Source: a virus. Taken from it: a DNA stretch of 39,090 nt. A program made the position numbers and the translations under genes. The first letter of the stretch is position 1. The number at the start of each line of letters is the position of its first letter. Under the pieces are notes generated by a model that ran no database searches, was not told the origin of the DNA, and worked only from the letters and a program-made list of their open reading frames with translations. The stretch covers positions 1 to 39,090 of the IMG/VR virus record IMGVR_UViG_3300020465_000042. The stretch is one strand, 5' to 3'. Positions 24,277 to 34,810 of this stretch are shown here, one piece after another.

Positions 24277-27200
24277 TAGCTTAGTGTTTTTACAGTATCG
24301 AAAGGTATACCATCAGGTTTAGTTATCCTAATCTGTGATGTTCGTATAATGTAGTCAATATTGTCTCTTGGTGTAAACCTAAGTAGGCAGTTTGAACCAG
24401 AGACCTGTATCTCCATATTTAGTAGGTCACGCTTGGGGTCTGACGAACCAGTTGATACTAAACCATACCTATTCCAGTTAGCATCACCTTCAAAGGTGTT
24501 GACTGCCATATTGAATACAGACTGTTCACCATCAGTTACGTTTTCGATGTTAACAAGTAATCTCCAAGAAGTGAAATCATTGAATCCCATAGTTTCAATG
24601 GTTTCTATACTGCTAGAAGGACTTTGTGCTATCTCTGTATATGAAGTATGTAATACAGAATCACCAACCTGATACCTAGAAGTCTGAATACCTGTTGTTG
24701 AATTATTGTAAGTTTGTCCAACTCCTATAAATGACGCTAATGCTGATACAGTTGCTGAGTATCCAACATTAGATTGCCAGTCTAATAGGATTTGATTATT
24801 ACCATCGATATTAATACTAAAGTCACCTAGATCAGTACCATCACTATCCATTTCTGCATAGTTAACAAAATGTGCTGTAGAACCAATACCAATAAAGGTA
24901 CTTTCTACAACTTCCTTCTTACCATTACCAGATGCTGCAACTAATACCTGACCACACTTAAAGTCCATAGCATTTACGGACAATAAATTGCGACTTGTAT
25001 TAGCAGGGACATTAGTAGTGTTACCTGACTTAAGAGCACCACCAAATGATGTTGCACCAACACCAGTTGCTATAGTCATTATCTCCTTATAGAAGGTAAT
25101 GTCATAAGTTAATACAGAATTAAATGGACTAAATTTAACTGATACTAGATCACCTATAGTTTCTGTATAGAATGTTCCAAGATTAAATGCATCGGATAAA
25201 GTTGAATACTGGTTATTAAAAGCAACTGTATCATCAGCACTAATTACAAACTCAATATACTGAGTCTCATTAGACTGAAGCATAGTTGATGGTGTAACAA
25301 CTATTTGTGCAAAATATTTGATAGCATTAAATGAACCTAAATTTAAAGTATCAATTTCAATATTTCTCTTAATAGCAGGGTCATTATAGAACTGAGGTGA
25401 TATGTCATCAATCTCAAGAACCCTGTTACCATCACACATTAATGAATTACCAAACTTAAGAGACTTAAAGACAATCTCATCAGTTTTAGTTTCAGTATCA
25501 TTAGTAATTTCATATACTGAATCATAGTTGTAATGGCAGTTAATATGTGCCTCATTATCAAGGAAGATAGTAGATGGTGTCTTCACTTGATCTGTCATTG
25601 TGATAGATCCAGCAACACCAGCAATAGATGGTATTAAAAGATCACTATGCTTCTTAAATCCAGAAATATGTGCCAGTGCATCAACTGGTTCATCCCAACT
25701 ACTGATACCAACTCTAGACTTCAATGAATATGCAAACTGCTGGTAGTAATCACTGTTTTGTATTCTCTGGAAGTATTCATTTAACTTACCAGTATCACGT
25801 TCCCAATCAGAATTACGAATAATAGAAACACCAGTATCAAAATTACCTGTGAAGGACTGCATACCCTTAATGTATGCAGATGCTTGAGATACTTTACCTC
25901 TAATCTGATCTCCAGTATTGAAACCTACTATACTATCAACTCTAAGAACATTGGTTAAGTTTCCATCACCACGAATACAATTATTAGATGCCTTCTTAGT
26001 GTATATTTCTTCACCATTATAGAACTGTGCTTCCTTCAATTCCATACTAAAGGATGCCATATCAGTCTTCTTAACAATAGAACCATACTGTTGAGCATCA
26101 TGATCACCAGGGTCTGTATCAACTTCATAGGTTACAGTTGTTTGATCCAACATACCAAATGCTGTTGAAACACCAGTTAGAGTAAAGTATTGGAAAGCAT
26201 AATCCTGTGAGTTATAACCATGACCTGAAGATACACCTATATTCTCAACAAATACCTTATCACCTATAGTAAATGGTACTGGGAACTCTGTGGTAAATCC
26301 AGACTGAGGAGTTTTAAGACGTAGTGTTACATATGGTGCTGCATATGCTGCTGATACAATACCAACACCGTTACTGTTATTGACAGGGAATAGTACATTA
26401 TCAGTGGATTCCATAGATCCACCATTAGCAGTAATTTCAACTTCTCCTACAGAATTACCTACTAACTCACATCTTACTGCTGCTTCAGGTTGTAATTGGT
26501 CTTGTTTAGTGTTGTATACAACTAAATCAGGTGCTATCAAATAATTCTTACCACCTGTTACGATACCAACAGTATCTAACTGGAAATTATCTCTTAATGT
26601 AATAACATCAGGAACAATTGCCTGTGGTTGCATTGTCTTATCAGTTGGATAATCATATCCATACTCTTCAATATCAACTCTTTGTAAATCACCAATTTTA
26701 ATACCAAATGGTATAAGGTCAGCACCATTACCAGTATCAGATTCAACTTCTACGTTAGGTATAGAAACATAACCCTTACCTTGGTTAAGTATATCAACCT
26801 TGGCAATAGGTCCTATAGTATTTTCTGATGTAGTGGTATATGATATTGTAGAATCTGTACTATATCCAACACGTTCCTGACAGTCAAATATATTGTAAGT
26901 AAATGTGTTAGAAGTACTTGTAGATAAAGAATGTTTACCAGAGAACCTACTTGGACTAACAACAATCTTACCATATTCAGATTGGTCTACATCTACTTCA
27001 ATTATCTTTGTGGGATTATTAGACTCAAATTTATAGAATAAGAAATCAGGTACATTCTCACTAAAATGAATATCTGTGTATGTTTCAAATTCTTTATTAT
27101 CACCTGAAACACCAACATTGGTTATTTCAATAGCATCTAAAGCAGAACCATAGAATCTTTGTGTAAAGAATGGATCTAAGAAAAATTCAATCTTAGTATC

Positions 27201-30200
27201 TGTAAGAGTTGGTGAATGGGTTAAGAATCTTAATGTATCACCCTTAGTTACAGATATTCTAGGGTTATTAATACCATCAATATCTACAAATCTAGTTGCA
27301 CCACTATAACCAGCATATACAGAACTTGATGCAGCAGAAACCAAGGTTAAATCAATATCATCACCTGGTCTCATACCATGTTCTTTGTCTGTAGTAACTG
27401 TAATCTCAAATGATTGTACAGTTCCTAATCCAACTGCTCTATTAGTCTTAAGACTATGTGAATTACCAATACCAATATTACCATTGAATAGTACAGGACT
27501 TCCAGTAGGTTCAGTCTTGATACCAACGATATTATTTCCTATCTGAGAAATATAAACAATACTTGGTAGTGGTTGTTGCTGTACACCATCTGGAGAATAT
27601 GTTAAAGAAGTACCAGCACCAGGACTATACTTACATTTCTCATTATTGAGGAATGAGTTGCCAGGAATGTATATACCACCAGCAGGTACAAAGAATGGTT
27701 TAGTAGTATTACCTGCTGCTACAATAGAAACATAACTTCCTATACCAACACCAGTGCTAGTAATCCCAAGAGTAGAAATACCAACAGTTAAACCAACACC
27801 AACTGAGTTAGCAGCATCAAAGTACCTAATGTAGTTTGTAGGTGTACTAAAGTTTAGTTTTCTTGGTACTTCATAAGTAAATTCTTTTTCTAGTCTTTCA
27901 ATCTTAGATCTATAAGTATGTGCAGCACCAGCAGTACCTAGAAGTGTTCTTTCTAATACTAACTTATTGTTCTTGAGGTCTAGATCTAGTACCTTAAATT
28001 TCTCAGCATCTATTTGTAGTATATCATCTACCCTAAACTTCTTATGTACATCATCACTTGTAGATACAGATGTGGTAAGACCAGTAGGTTGCATTTCATC
28101 CAATAGGAAGGATGAAACGTACTCTAAATCTATTTGAAATCTACCTTCAAGATCAGGTAAGTTTGTATTTGCAACATTGATATAATATCCATCATTCAAA
28201 CCGTGTGGAATTGTAGTGATACCAAGGACTTTTCTACCCATTGGTATTAGTTCAACATCAAGCAATTCATTGATAGATGATGTTACGGTAGTAATACCAA
28301 CACCTTCTATTCTAGAAACTTTTGCTAAAGCACCAAATCCATTTGTACCTTCATTATCAAATACTACTCTATCTCCGACTGTGTAATCTAATCCAGACTC
28401 AAATATATCAAGTTTCTCAATACCACCTTCACTAACCTTAATAATCCTTGAGTTAGTCTCTGTTCCACGATTAGCAGGACCTGAGAACTCATATTCTTTT
28501 AGGTTATATGGAAGAGTATTCTTCAGTAGACCTAATGAACCTGGGTCTATTTCCTGATTGGAGAAGAAACCATAATTGAATAATACTGGATCTGAATGAT
28601 AAGTATGACCAATAATATATGGGAATACGGGAACTAGATCACCTTGAGACTGTTTAACTGTCACATAGTAAGCATAGACTCCATTTGGATACTCTGGTGT
28701 AACAGAGAATCTACCATTATGCTCATCAAGATCTCCATAATTTTCAACATAAGCATAGTCTTCTACAAATGACCCTGCTGGATACTCTGTATAATCAGGT
28801 CCATTAATTCTAATTCCAAAATTCTGAAGTGCATAACTGGACTTCATTAACCTCAATCCACCAGTTCCATCTACATTATGATTTGCAATAGGACCATATA
28901 TTGGGTTGCCATCATAGGCATAACCTAAAATAGGAGAATGTCCATTATTATCATCCCCTAAAAATTCTCTTAATTTCTTAGGAGCATAGTAGTTAACATA
29001 CTTAGAACCATAAGCACTCTTAGTTGGTGTATCAATATATCCATCATCATCACCAGCCATATCATAATGTCTATCTACTTCATCAAGAGTCCATGCGTTA
29101 ATATTACTGGAAAGAATACTGTTCTTACCTGGTGTTTCTGCTCTTACGAATGTAGTAGATTGTTGATAGTTACCGCCCCTGTCGATAATATCAACACCAA
29201 CTAATTTTCCATTATCAACTCTTCCCCTTGCTTTAGCACCATATCCAGTTCCTTCAATAATGATATCTGGAATACTATACCAGTCCTTACCACCATCCTT
29301 AACTAAGATCTGCTCTATTCTGCCATTAACGACATATGGTCTCAACAATGCACCACTACCTTTAATAATATCAATAGGAACTCTAAAGTTATCGTTCATA
29401 ACAATAGAACCGTAGTTCTTACCACCATCTATAATGTGGATATGATCTATAGAACCACGAATAATAGGTGATGCTGATGCAGGGTCTGTAGATATACCTT
29501 GTCTACCTTTGATAGTAACTTCAATAGGAGCATACCTAAAGGTATGAATACCAGCAGTTACAGTACCAAAATCTACACCAATTTTAAAGTTATCATCATC
29601 TAATTTCTCTACAGTATAAAGACCTTTATTGTCTAGACCACTTACAGGATCGTCACATACATACTGGATCTCATCCCCATCAGCATACCCATGACTAGGA
29701 ACATAGATTACATTGGTATACTTATTAATTCTATGATCTACAGTTGGGTTTGGTACTCTTAATGTATTTTCTTTATTATAGAATCTACCACCATCTATAA
29801 TTCTAACCTTATCAACCTTCAATCTTCTTTCTCTAGTTTCAAATATATGGTATCCAATACCATTCTGTGTGATGTCTATAGTACCAATACCAGCAAGAGA
29901 ATTTATCTTACTATCAGTAATGGTCATCTTAAAGTCATCATTAGGATCTGGTATAGCAAAATATGATGCCTTATCTACTAGATTACCAGGAGTTGTGCCT
30001 ATACCAATTGGTGTAGTATCTTGAGTAGAATATATTAACTCTTCACCAACATGGAATCCATGTGGAGTTTTAAAGGTAAATGTATCATTTTCTGTACTAA
30101 CCACACCACCAACAGAAGCACTATTAAAGACTGCTTCATGTGGAACTCTTTTCATCTTTGCTTCAGCGTATCCTTGACCACCGCCACCAGTGATTGATAC

Positions 30201-32456
30201 GATTGGTGTATCTAAGTAATCGACACCTTCATTATCTACAATAACATCAACAACTTCACCACTTACATGGGCATATACGGATGCTCCTACACCACTAATA
30301 TTTTCCCTTACAGACAGTCTAGGTGGATTTACGACATCATAATCTTCTCCGTTGTTTAGAACGCTTACAGAGTCTATAGCACCAAAGTATACTTTATCTG
30401 GTGACTTGTAAGATACAATCTCAACACCATTGGCAAATAGACCAATAGCACCTTCAGATGCTACAGATTTCTTACCTGTAGATGATGGGATAGGTGGATA
30501 GGTTGGTATAGGTATTCTCTTGAATAATTTTTGCCCACCTAGAGTATGACCATATAGATTAAACGGTGTTAGTCTATGGGTTGATATACCAGCTATTACA
30601 CTGAATATCTCAATGAACTCACCACTTCTAACATTCTCCTGTGTAGATGCTAATCTGATCTGATTGTCATTTACCTTCTTAACATAGTAACCTTGTGCAG
30701 TATTCAAACCTACACTACTATCCCAGTCACTAATATGCTCATATACGACTAATTCACCAGTAATGAAATTATGCTGACTTATATCAATCGTATATCCGTC
30801 ATTTTGACTATTATTAAATGTTCTTATCTTACTATCTGCATTTATTTCCCAATGTGGAATACTATTTGATGCAACGTATAAATCAGTTCCTTTTGAATAA
30901 GTATTCTGAACATCAGCTGTATATGTGTTAGTTGTCTTTAAATTTCTTCTAAAGTAATGATTTCTAGTTAAATCGATTGTACCAGCATTAATTTGAATAA
31001 CTAGGTCACTTATGATACTTGTGATCTTTGCAGCAACTGGAGTATCAGTATTAATGTCATATACAGTTATATCGTCACCAACGTATAATTGGTTCTTATT
31101 TTCCAATATTAACTCATATGTACCAGGTGACACTAATTCAATTTTAAATATCGCATATTTGGAAGGTGTATTGTAAATCCAAGCATTATAACGCAATTCG
31201 TCCTTTTCAAGACCTAAACTTCTAACATTAATCTCAGATCCGACATTTTGGTTCTGAGCAACTCCAGTAAAGTCATTTAAAACTTCTACGACTTGTAATT
31301 CGACTTTATTACTTAAATCACCTTCTTCATAAGAATATACGTTCAAACCTGAACTTACAGTCGATCCTATGCCAGCAGTGCTTGATAATCCTTTAATATC
31401 CCTAAATTGGGTATAACTCTTTGCACCATACGTTAATCTGTCTCCACCAAATTTTAAAACGCCTTCACTAGCAAATCCAACCGTAGAATCGACATTTAAG
31501 ATGTCTGTACTTACAACACCGAATTCTGTGATGTAAGTCTTCTTAATTGGTTCAAAATTGCCAAGTATTGTATCTGTTGATAAAGAAACTTTGTAATAAC
31601 GTTTTTTATTGATTACATACTCTTCTATATCATAAATTGCAGCAGATGACTGTATTGGGGTCGTATCTTGGAATAATGTTTCTCCAGAAATCTTACGTGG
31701 GTCTCCATTAACCAAAGTACACAAAAGAACCGTATTTCTAATGAAATCGGCATCAGAAGGTTTGAATAAGTATTTTTGTGGTTGTACTAAGTCAACATCT
31801 TCATTATAGAGAACTCTGAAGAGAATATCAAATGCTTCGGGTGTTCCTTTAGTTGAATAGAAGTCTTTTGCCTGTCTGATGAAATTTGCTTCATCCAACT
31901 CACCAAATAGTCCTCTTTCTTCAAATCCAGGTAATACTTGTATCTTTAACTTCCTTAAGAACTCTTTTAGGAAGATATTGCTTAAATTAGTAACTTGTGC
32001 TTCATTAGCATGAGTAGCAATACCAGTTGATGTAAATGTTAAAAATTCTGGTTTATTAGTAGTCTCATTCTTCTCAATAGCACTAAAACCACGAACACAA
32101 CCCATAAAGGAGTTAGTTGTGATTCCTGTGTAGGTTATTATCTCATTATTGATCTTTAGAAGACCCCATTGCTCAGGCCAACCTTTAGTTGACTGAACAT
32201 TGATAGTATCAGCAGCACCATTTACATATGCAGTCAAACTGGTGACTCCAACAAGATTCTCGTTAGTAATACGAGTTAATCCTTTATATTCAACTAAATT
32301 ATCAGCAATGTCTACAGTACCACCTTGAAATTCTTGTGATATGTAATATTGCTTTAAAAATTCAGCAAATAATGGATTATCGGTATGGATGTGTTCAGGA
32401 ATTTGGCTCTGAACAACATCATTGATTTTTACCTTGTATATTGAGGTTTCAATCAT
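24276..32456 (-). CDS. 7: Giant gp7-like baseplate wedge protein with an embedded YHYH domain
   Basis: A 2726-aa protein encoded directly after gp6, where T4 has gp7 (1032 aa), so the gene is more than twice the usual length. The N-terminal 220 residues are typical of large cyanophage proteins at this locus (IPEHIHTDNPLFAEFLKQYY; LLKINNEIITYTG; FYSTKGTPEAFDILFRVLYN). A domain at about residues 1165-1290 reads YAYDGNPIYGP, then DLDEHNGRF and TPEYPNGVYAYYVT, then PYIIG. This is the pattern of the YHYH domain, better known from secreted bacterial proteins. The rest is beta-rich repeats with many GIGT/VGIS turns. Start and stop both overlap neighbours by one base (TAATG). The gp7 identity rests on order and N-terminal character; the YHYH domain is seen in the sequence. 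Confidence 0.7.
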   Translation of the reverse strand: MIETSIYKVKINDVVQSQIPEHIHTDNPLFAEFLKQYYISQEFQGGTVDIADNLVEYKGLTRITNENLVGVTSLTAYVNGAADTINVQSTKGWPEQWGLLKINNEIITYTGITTNSFMGCVRGFSAIEKNETTNKPEFLTFTSTGIATHANEAQVTNLSNIFLKEFLRKLKIQVLPGFEERGLFGELDEANFIRQAKDFYSTKGTPEAFDILFRVLYNEDVDLVQPQKYLFKPSDADFIRNTVLLCTLVNGDPRKISGETLFQDTTPIQSSAAIYDIEEYVINKKRYYKVSLSTDTILGNFEPIKKTYITEFGVVSTDILNVDSTVGFASEGVLKFGGDRLTYGAKSYTQFRDIKGLSSTAGIGSTVSSGLNVYSYEEGDLSNKVELQVVEVLNDFTGVAQNQNVGSEINVRSLGLEKDELRYNAWIYNTPSKYAIFKIELVSPGTYELILENKNQLYVGDDITVYDINTDTPVAAKITSIISDLVIQINAGTIDLTRNHYFRRNLKTTNTYTADVQNTYSKGTDLYVASNSIPHWEINADSKIRTFNNSQNDGYTIDISQHNFITGELVVYEHISDWDSSVGLNTAQGYYVKKVNDNQIRLASTQENVRSGEFIEIFSVIAGISTHRLTPFNLYGHTLGGQKLFKRIPIPTYPPIPSSTGKKSVASEGAIGLFANGVEIVSYKSPDKVYFGAIDSVSVLNNGEDYDVVNPPRLSVRENISGVGASVYAHVSGEVVDVIVDNEGVDYLDTPIVSITGGGGQGYAEAKMKRVPHEAVFNSASVGGVVSTENDTFTFKTPHGFHVGEELIYSTQDTTPIGIGTTPGNLVDKASYFAIPDPNDDFKMTITDSKINSLAGIGTIDITQNGIGYHIFETRERRLKVDKVRIIDGGRFYNKENTLRVPNPTVDHRINKYTNVIYVPSHGYADGDEIQYVCDDPVSGLDNKGLYTVEKLDDDNFKIGVDFGTVTAGIHTFRYAPIEVTIKGRQGISTDPASASPIIRGSIDHIHIIDGGKNYGSIVMNDNFRVPIDIIKGSGALLRPYVVNGRIEQILVKDGGKDWYSIPDIIIEGTGYGAKARGRVDNGKLVGVDIIDRGGNYQQSTTFVRAETPGKNSILSSNINAWTLDEVDRHYDMAGDDDGYIDTPTKSAYGSKYVNYYAPKKLREFLGDDNNGHSPILGYAYDGNPIYGPIANHNVDGTGGLRLMKSSYALQNFGIRINGPDYTEYPAGSFVEDYAYVENYGDLDEHNGRFSVTPEYPNGVYAYYVTVKQSQGDLVPVFPYIIGHTYHSDPVLFNYGFFSNQEIDPGSLGLLKNTLPYNLKEYEFSGPANRGTETNSRIIKVSEGGIEKLDIFESGLDYTVGDRVVFDNEGTNGFGALAKVSRIEGVGITTVTSSINELLDVELIPMGRKVLGITTIPHGLNDGYYINVANTNLPDLEGRFQIDLEYVSSFLLDEMQPTGLTTSVSTSDDVHKKFRVDDILQIDAEKFKVLDLDLKNNKLVLERTLLGTAGAAHTYRSKIERLEKEFTYEVPRKLNFSTPTNYIRYFDAANSVGVGLTVGISTLGITSTGVGIGSYVSIVAAGNTTKPFFVPAGGIYIPGNSFLNNEKCKYSPGAGTSLTYSPDGVQQQPLPSIVYISQIGNNIVGIKTEPTGSPVLFNGNIGIGNSHSLKTNRAVGLGTVQSFEITVTTDKEHGMRPGDDIDLTLVSAASSSVYAGYSGATRFVDIDGINNPRISVTKGDTLRFLTHSPTLTDTKIEFFLDPFFTQRFYGSALDAIEITNVGVSGDNKEFETYTDIHFSENVPDFLFYKFESNNPTKIIEVDVDQSEYGKIVVSPSRFSGKHSLSTSTSNTFTYNIFDCQERVGYSTDSTISYTTTSENTIGPIAKVDILNQGKGYVSIPNVEVESDTGNGADLIPFGIKIGDLQRVDIEEYGYDYPTDKTMQPQAIVPDVITLRDNFQLDTVGIVTGGKNYLIAPDLVVYNTKQDQLQPEAAVRCELVGNSVGEVEITANGGSMESTDNVLFPVNNSNGVGIVSAAYAAPYVTLRLKTPQSGFTTEFPVPFTIGDKVFVENIGVSSGHGYNSQDYAFQYFTLTGVSTAFGMLDQTTVTYEVDTDPGDHDAQQYGSIVKKTDMASFSMELKEAQFYNGEEIYTKKASNNCIRGDGNLTNVLRVDSIVGFNTGDQIRGKVSQASAYIKGMQSFTGNFDTGVSIIRNSDWERDTGKLNEYFQRIQNSDYYQQFAYSLKSRVGISSWDEPVDALAHISGFKKHSDLLIPSIAGVAGSITMTDQVKTPSTIFLDNEAHINCHYNYDSVYEITNDTETKTDEIVFKSLKFGNSLMCDGNRVLEIDDISPQFYNDPAIKRNIEIDTLNLGSFNAIKYFAQIVVTPSTMLQSNETQYIEFVISADDTVAFNNQYSTLSDAFNLGTFYTETIGDLVSVKFSPFNSVLTYDITFYKEIMTIATGVGATSFGGALKSGNTTNVPANTSRNLLSVNAMDFKCGQVLVAASGNGKKEVVESTFIGIGSTAHFVNYAEMDSDGTDLGDFSINIDGNNQILLDWQSNVGYSATVSALASFIGVGQTYNNSTTGIQTSRYQVGDSVLHTSYTEIAQSPSSSIETIETMGFNDFTSWRLLVNIENVTDGEQSVFNMAVNTFEGDANWNRYGLVSTGSSDPKRDLLNMEIQVSGSNCLLRFTPRDNIDYIIRTSQIRITKPDGIPFDTVKTLS

Positions 32457-34336
32457 TATCGAGTTTTGCTACCGTTTTGATATGAAGATTGAACATCAAA
32501 TCTAGTACCAGATGTATTTCTACCAGAAGAAATGACATCTTGTCTCATGTAGATGTTGCTGTTGGAAGTATCAAGTTGCAAATACAATTCCTGTCTTGCA
32601 AGTACATCATTAGATAATGGAACTGCCTGAACCTCAATGATATTGTTGGATTTGACAGTAGAGGTGATATTGACAGTATCTATAAGCACTTCACCCTTCT
32701 GATAATCAATAGTACCAAACTTAGTACTTAAGATCTCTATTTCATCATCTGTCTTCTTCCTAAACAAGAATAAGTTGCCTTTTGAGGTTCCTTCTATCTT
32801 AGAATCGGAGAAATGGCAAGTTCCACTGAATGTACTAACAGTAAATCCAGTAGACTTAATATTGTAAGTATTATTACCACAATAGAACTCATTTCCAAAG
32901 CACAATTCATATTGTGCAAACTGATTAGCCTTTGCAACTAAATTCCTCCTCATTCTAACCATAGTAATGTTAGAAGTGATAGAACTGTTAACATTATCAA
33001 TTAGAGTCTGAATCTTAGAGTATTTGAATCTACCACCAAACTGGTTGACCTCAGATTCAACTGCATAATGAGTTAAGTTGTTATATATGGATGCTTTTAA
33101 ACTATCTGGATCTCCAACAAAATTAGTATTATAATAAACGTAACTATCAATCTCAACATATAAGAATTTGAGATCTATAAACATAGGAACGATACCAGCA
33201 ACGGTATAACTCCTTAAAGACTTTAATAGTTGCTTTTTAGTATAGTCGGACAGGTAACTACCGTTTCTGGGTTTTGCAGCAATGAATACCCTACCATATT
33301 GCGGTGGGTCAAGTTCTTCTCCACCATATGCACTGACTGAGTGGATATTAGGATAGATTGAAGGAATGATTGCTTCGTAGTCAGTTGCGGTAACTGCTCT
33401 ATGCTGAGAACTATACAACCTTGGTGCATAATACTTAACTGATTGCAATGACTCAATTTCATCACCATTTTCTGCCTGAGATAAAGTATCTAAGAAAGGT
33501 TCGATATTATTTAACTTAGCACCGTTATCATCTAGTACCTGACCAACAAACCTGAATACACTAGCACCATTTGCTGCTATACCTTGAGTCTTAATATAAG
33601 ATGCTCTAATTATTGCACCATTTGGAACTTTCTTACCAAAGACACCATCTCCAAATAACAACTCATATCTTTCATCAGAAGTCTCTTGAATCAAAAAGAT
33701 ATTAGAATCAGCATTAACACCCACAATGTTATCAACCATTGTATATGATTCTTCAACAGTAGATACACCAGATTCTTGAACTGTTACTCTTAATGTCGAA
33801 GTATCAATACTATCATTTGGTAAAACATATCTTTCATTCTCAAGTGAGTTATTTACTGTCCATGCGTTTTCTAGATATTGTCCTTGGAATATATCAAACA
33901 CACCATTTGACACTCCTTCCAATACTGGTAAAGTAATCTTATCAGGAACAGAAAATAAGAAGGTTGTATCTTGTACGTCTGAATTTGTTATTAAACCTGG
34001 TTGTATTTCAATAGTCTTAGTTGTTGAAGATATACCTGTTAACTGAAATGCCACAGTTGCCTTTGCAGCACGTTTAGAACGTGGAACATACCCAATGTTA
34101 CGTGCAAGGGAAACAACGTTCTCACGGAGCGTTGCAGAGTCTATAAAAGACTCATTAACAACCATATTGGTGTTATATGCTGTAATATATGTGTTATACG
34201 CTAAAGTATTGATAAGTACTGAAAGGTTAGAACCTTCAAAGTCGAAATCCGTGAAGTTGGAGTTCTCCCGTAGATAATCCTTTATCGAGGTCTTAATGTC
34301 CTCGTAGTTTAAGTTTGTGAACTGTTGTAATGCCAT
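32456..34336 (-). CDS. 6: Baseplate wedge subunit gp6 (baseplate J family)
   Basis: The protein is 626 aa against 660 in T4. The N-terminus (FTNLNYEDIKTSIKDYLREN; FDFEGSNLSVLINTLAYNTY) and the segment ENVVSLARNIGYVPRSKRAA are characteristic of gp6 in T4-like cyanophages. The middle part carries the baseplate J-like core (SDERYELLFGDGVFGKKVPN; YAPRLYSSQHRAVTATDYEA). gp6 dimers form the backbone ring of the baseplate with gp53 and gp25. The gene is coupled to gp25 upstream and to the gp7-like gene downstream by one-base TAATG overlaps, so all three probably come from the late transcript starting near 34755. Confidence 0.92.
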   Translation of the reverse strand: MALQQFTNLNYEDIKTSIKDYLRENSNFTDFDFEGSNLSVLINTLAYNTYITAYNTNMVVNESFIDSATLRENVVSLARNIGYVPRSKRAAKATVAFQLTGISSTTKTIEIQPGLITNSDVQDTTFLFSVPDKITLPVLEGVSNGVFDIFQGQYLENAWTVNNSLENERYVLPNDSIDTSTLRVTVQESGVSTVEESYTMVDNIVGVNADSNIFLIQETSDERYELLFGDGVFGKKVPNGAIIRASYIKTQGIAANGASVFRFVGQVLDDNGAKLNNIEPFLDTLSQAENGDEIESLQSVKYYAPRLYSSQHRAVTATDYEAIIPSIYPNIHSVSAYGGEELDPPQYGRVFIAAKPRNGSYLSDYTKKQLLKSLRSYTVAGIVPMFIDLKFLYVEIDSYVYYNTNFVGDPDSLKASIYNNLTHYAVESEVNQFGGRFKYSKIQTLIDNVNSSITSNITMVRMRRNLVAKANQFAQYELCFGNEFYCGNNTYNIKSTGFTVSTFSGTCHFSDSKIEGTSKGNLFLFRKKTDDEIEILSTKFGTIDYQKGEVLIDTVNITSTVKSNNIIEVQAVPLSNDVLARQELYLQLDTSNSNIYMRQDVISSGRNTSGTRFDVQSSYQNGSKTR

Positions 34337-34740
34337 TATAGTCTAGTCGGTTCTAATACGAAGAAAACAGTTTGGGTTGGAAGTGATAGACCAACTATGT
34401 CATAACTTATCTCAATATTTAATATATTTTCATCGGGTCTTGATGTAACCCTAACTGATGTAAGATCTACCCTTGGTTCATTATTCTGTATTACTACTTG
34501 AATCTGTGTTTCTAATGGATCTATGAGATCCTTTGTTGCTAACTCAAATAATGATCCAGTTATATTAGTGCCAAGCAATTCATTAAAGAATACTTCCCCT
34601 ATTTGAGTACGAACAAGATTCTGGACTGCTTTTTTAATAGCGTCCTCATTTTTTAGCGGAAGTAAGTCTGAAGTTATAGGATGCCGTTTAAAGGACAATG
34701 AAATGTCTTTAAATCCCCGTGATACTTCTTGAAGAGGCAC
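34336..34740 (-). CDS. 25: Baseplate wedge subunit gp25
   Basis: A 134-aa protein of the gp25/lysozyme-like baseplate family; T4 gp25 is 132 aa. Typical features are SLSFKRHPITSDLLPLKNED near the N-terminus, the IKKAVQNLVRTQIGE helix, and the F-x-x-x-LG-x-N-[IV]-TGSLFE segment. gp25 holds gp6 dimers to the inner baseplate and sheath. The only plausible start is GTG at 34740; no ATG occurs in the first part of the frame. The motif GATAAATA lies 20 bases upstream and AGAAGA serves as a weak ribosome site. Confidence 0.93.
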   Translation of the reverse strand: MPLQEVSRGFKDISLSFKRHPITSDLLPLKNEDAIKKAVQNLVRTQIGEVFFNELLGTNITGSLFELATKDLIDPLETQIQVVIQNNEPRVDLTSVRVTSRPDENILNIEISYDIVGLSLPTQTVFFVLEPTRL

Positions 34741-34760
34741 TGGTCTTCTACAATTCGATG

Positions 34761-34768
34761 TATTTATC
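34761..34768 (-). promoter_or_regulatory. Late promoter motif before gp25
   Basis: GATAAATA on the minus strand fits the NATAAATA late element of T4-like cyanophages. It lies between the strong terminator (34782-34810) and the gp25 start, exactly where a new transcription unit must begin. This is the best-placed late promoter in the window. Confidence 0.78.
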
Positions 34769-34781
34769 CTTATTTAGACCA

Positions 34782-34810
34782 TAAAAAAAGGGGATCCGAA
34801 GATCCCCCCT
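34782..34810 (-). terminator. Intrinsic terminator between the small-protein operon and gp25
   Basis: On the minus strand GGGGATC (34807-34801) pairs with GATCCCC (34796-34790) across a UUCG tetraloop, an unusually stable loop, and seven T follow (34789-34783). It begins right at the stop codon of the 45-aa gene, and the gp25 late promoter follows within about 15 bases. Confidence 0.93.
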
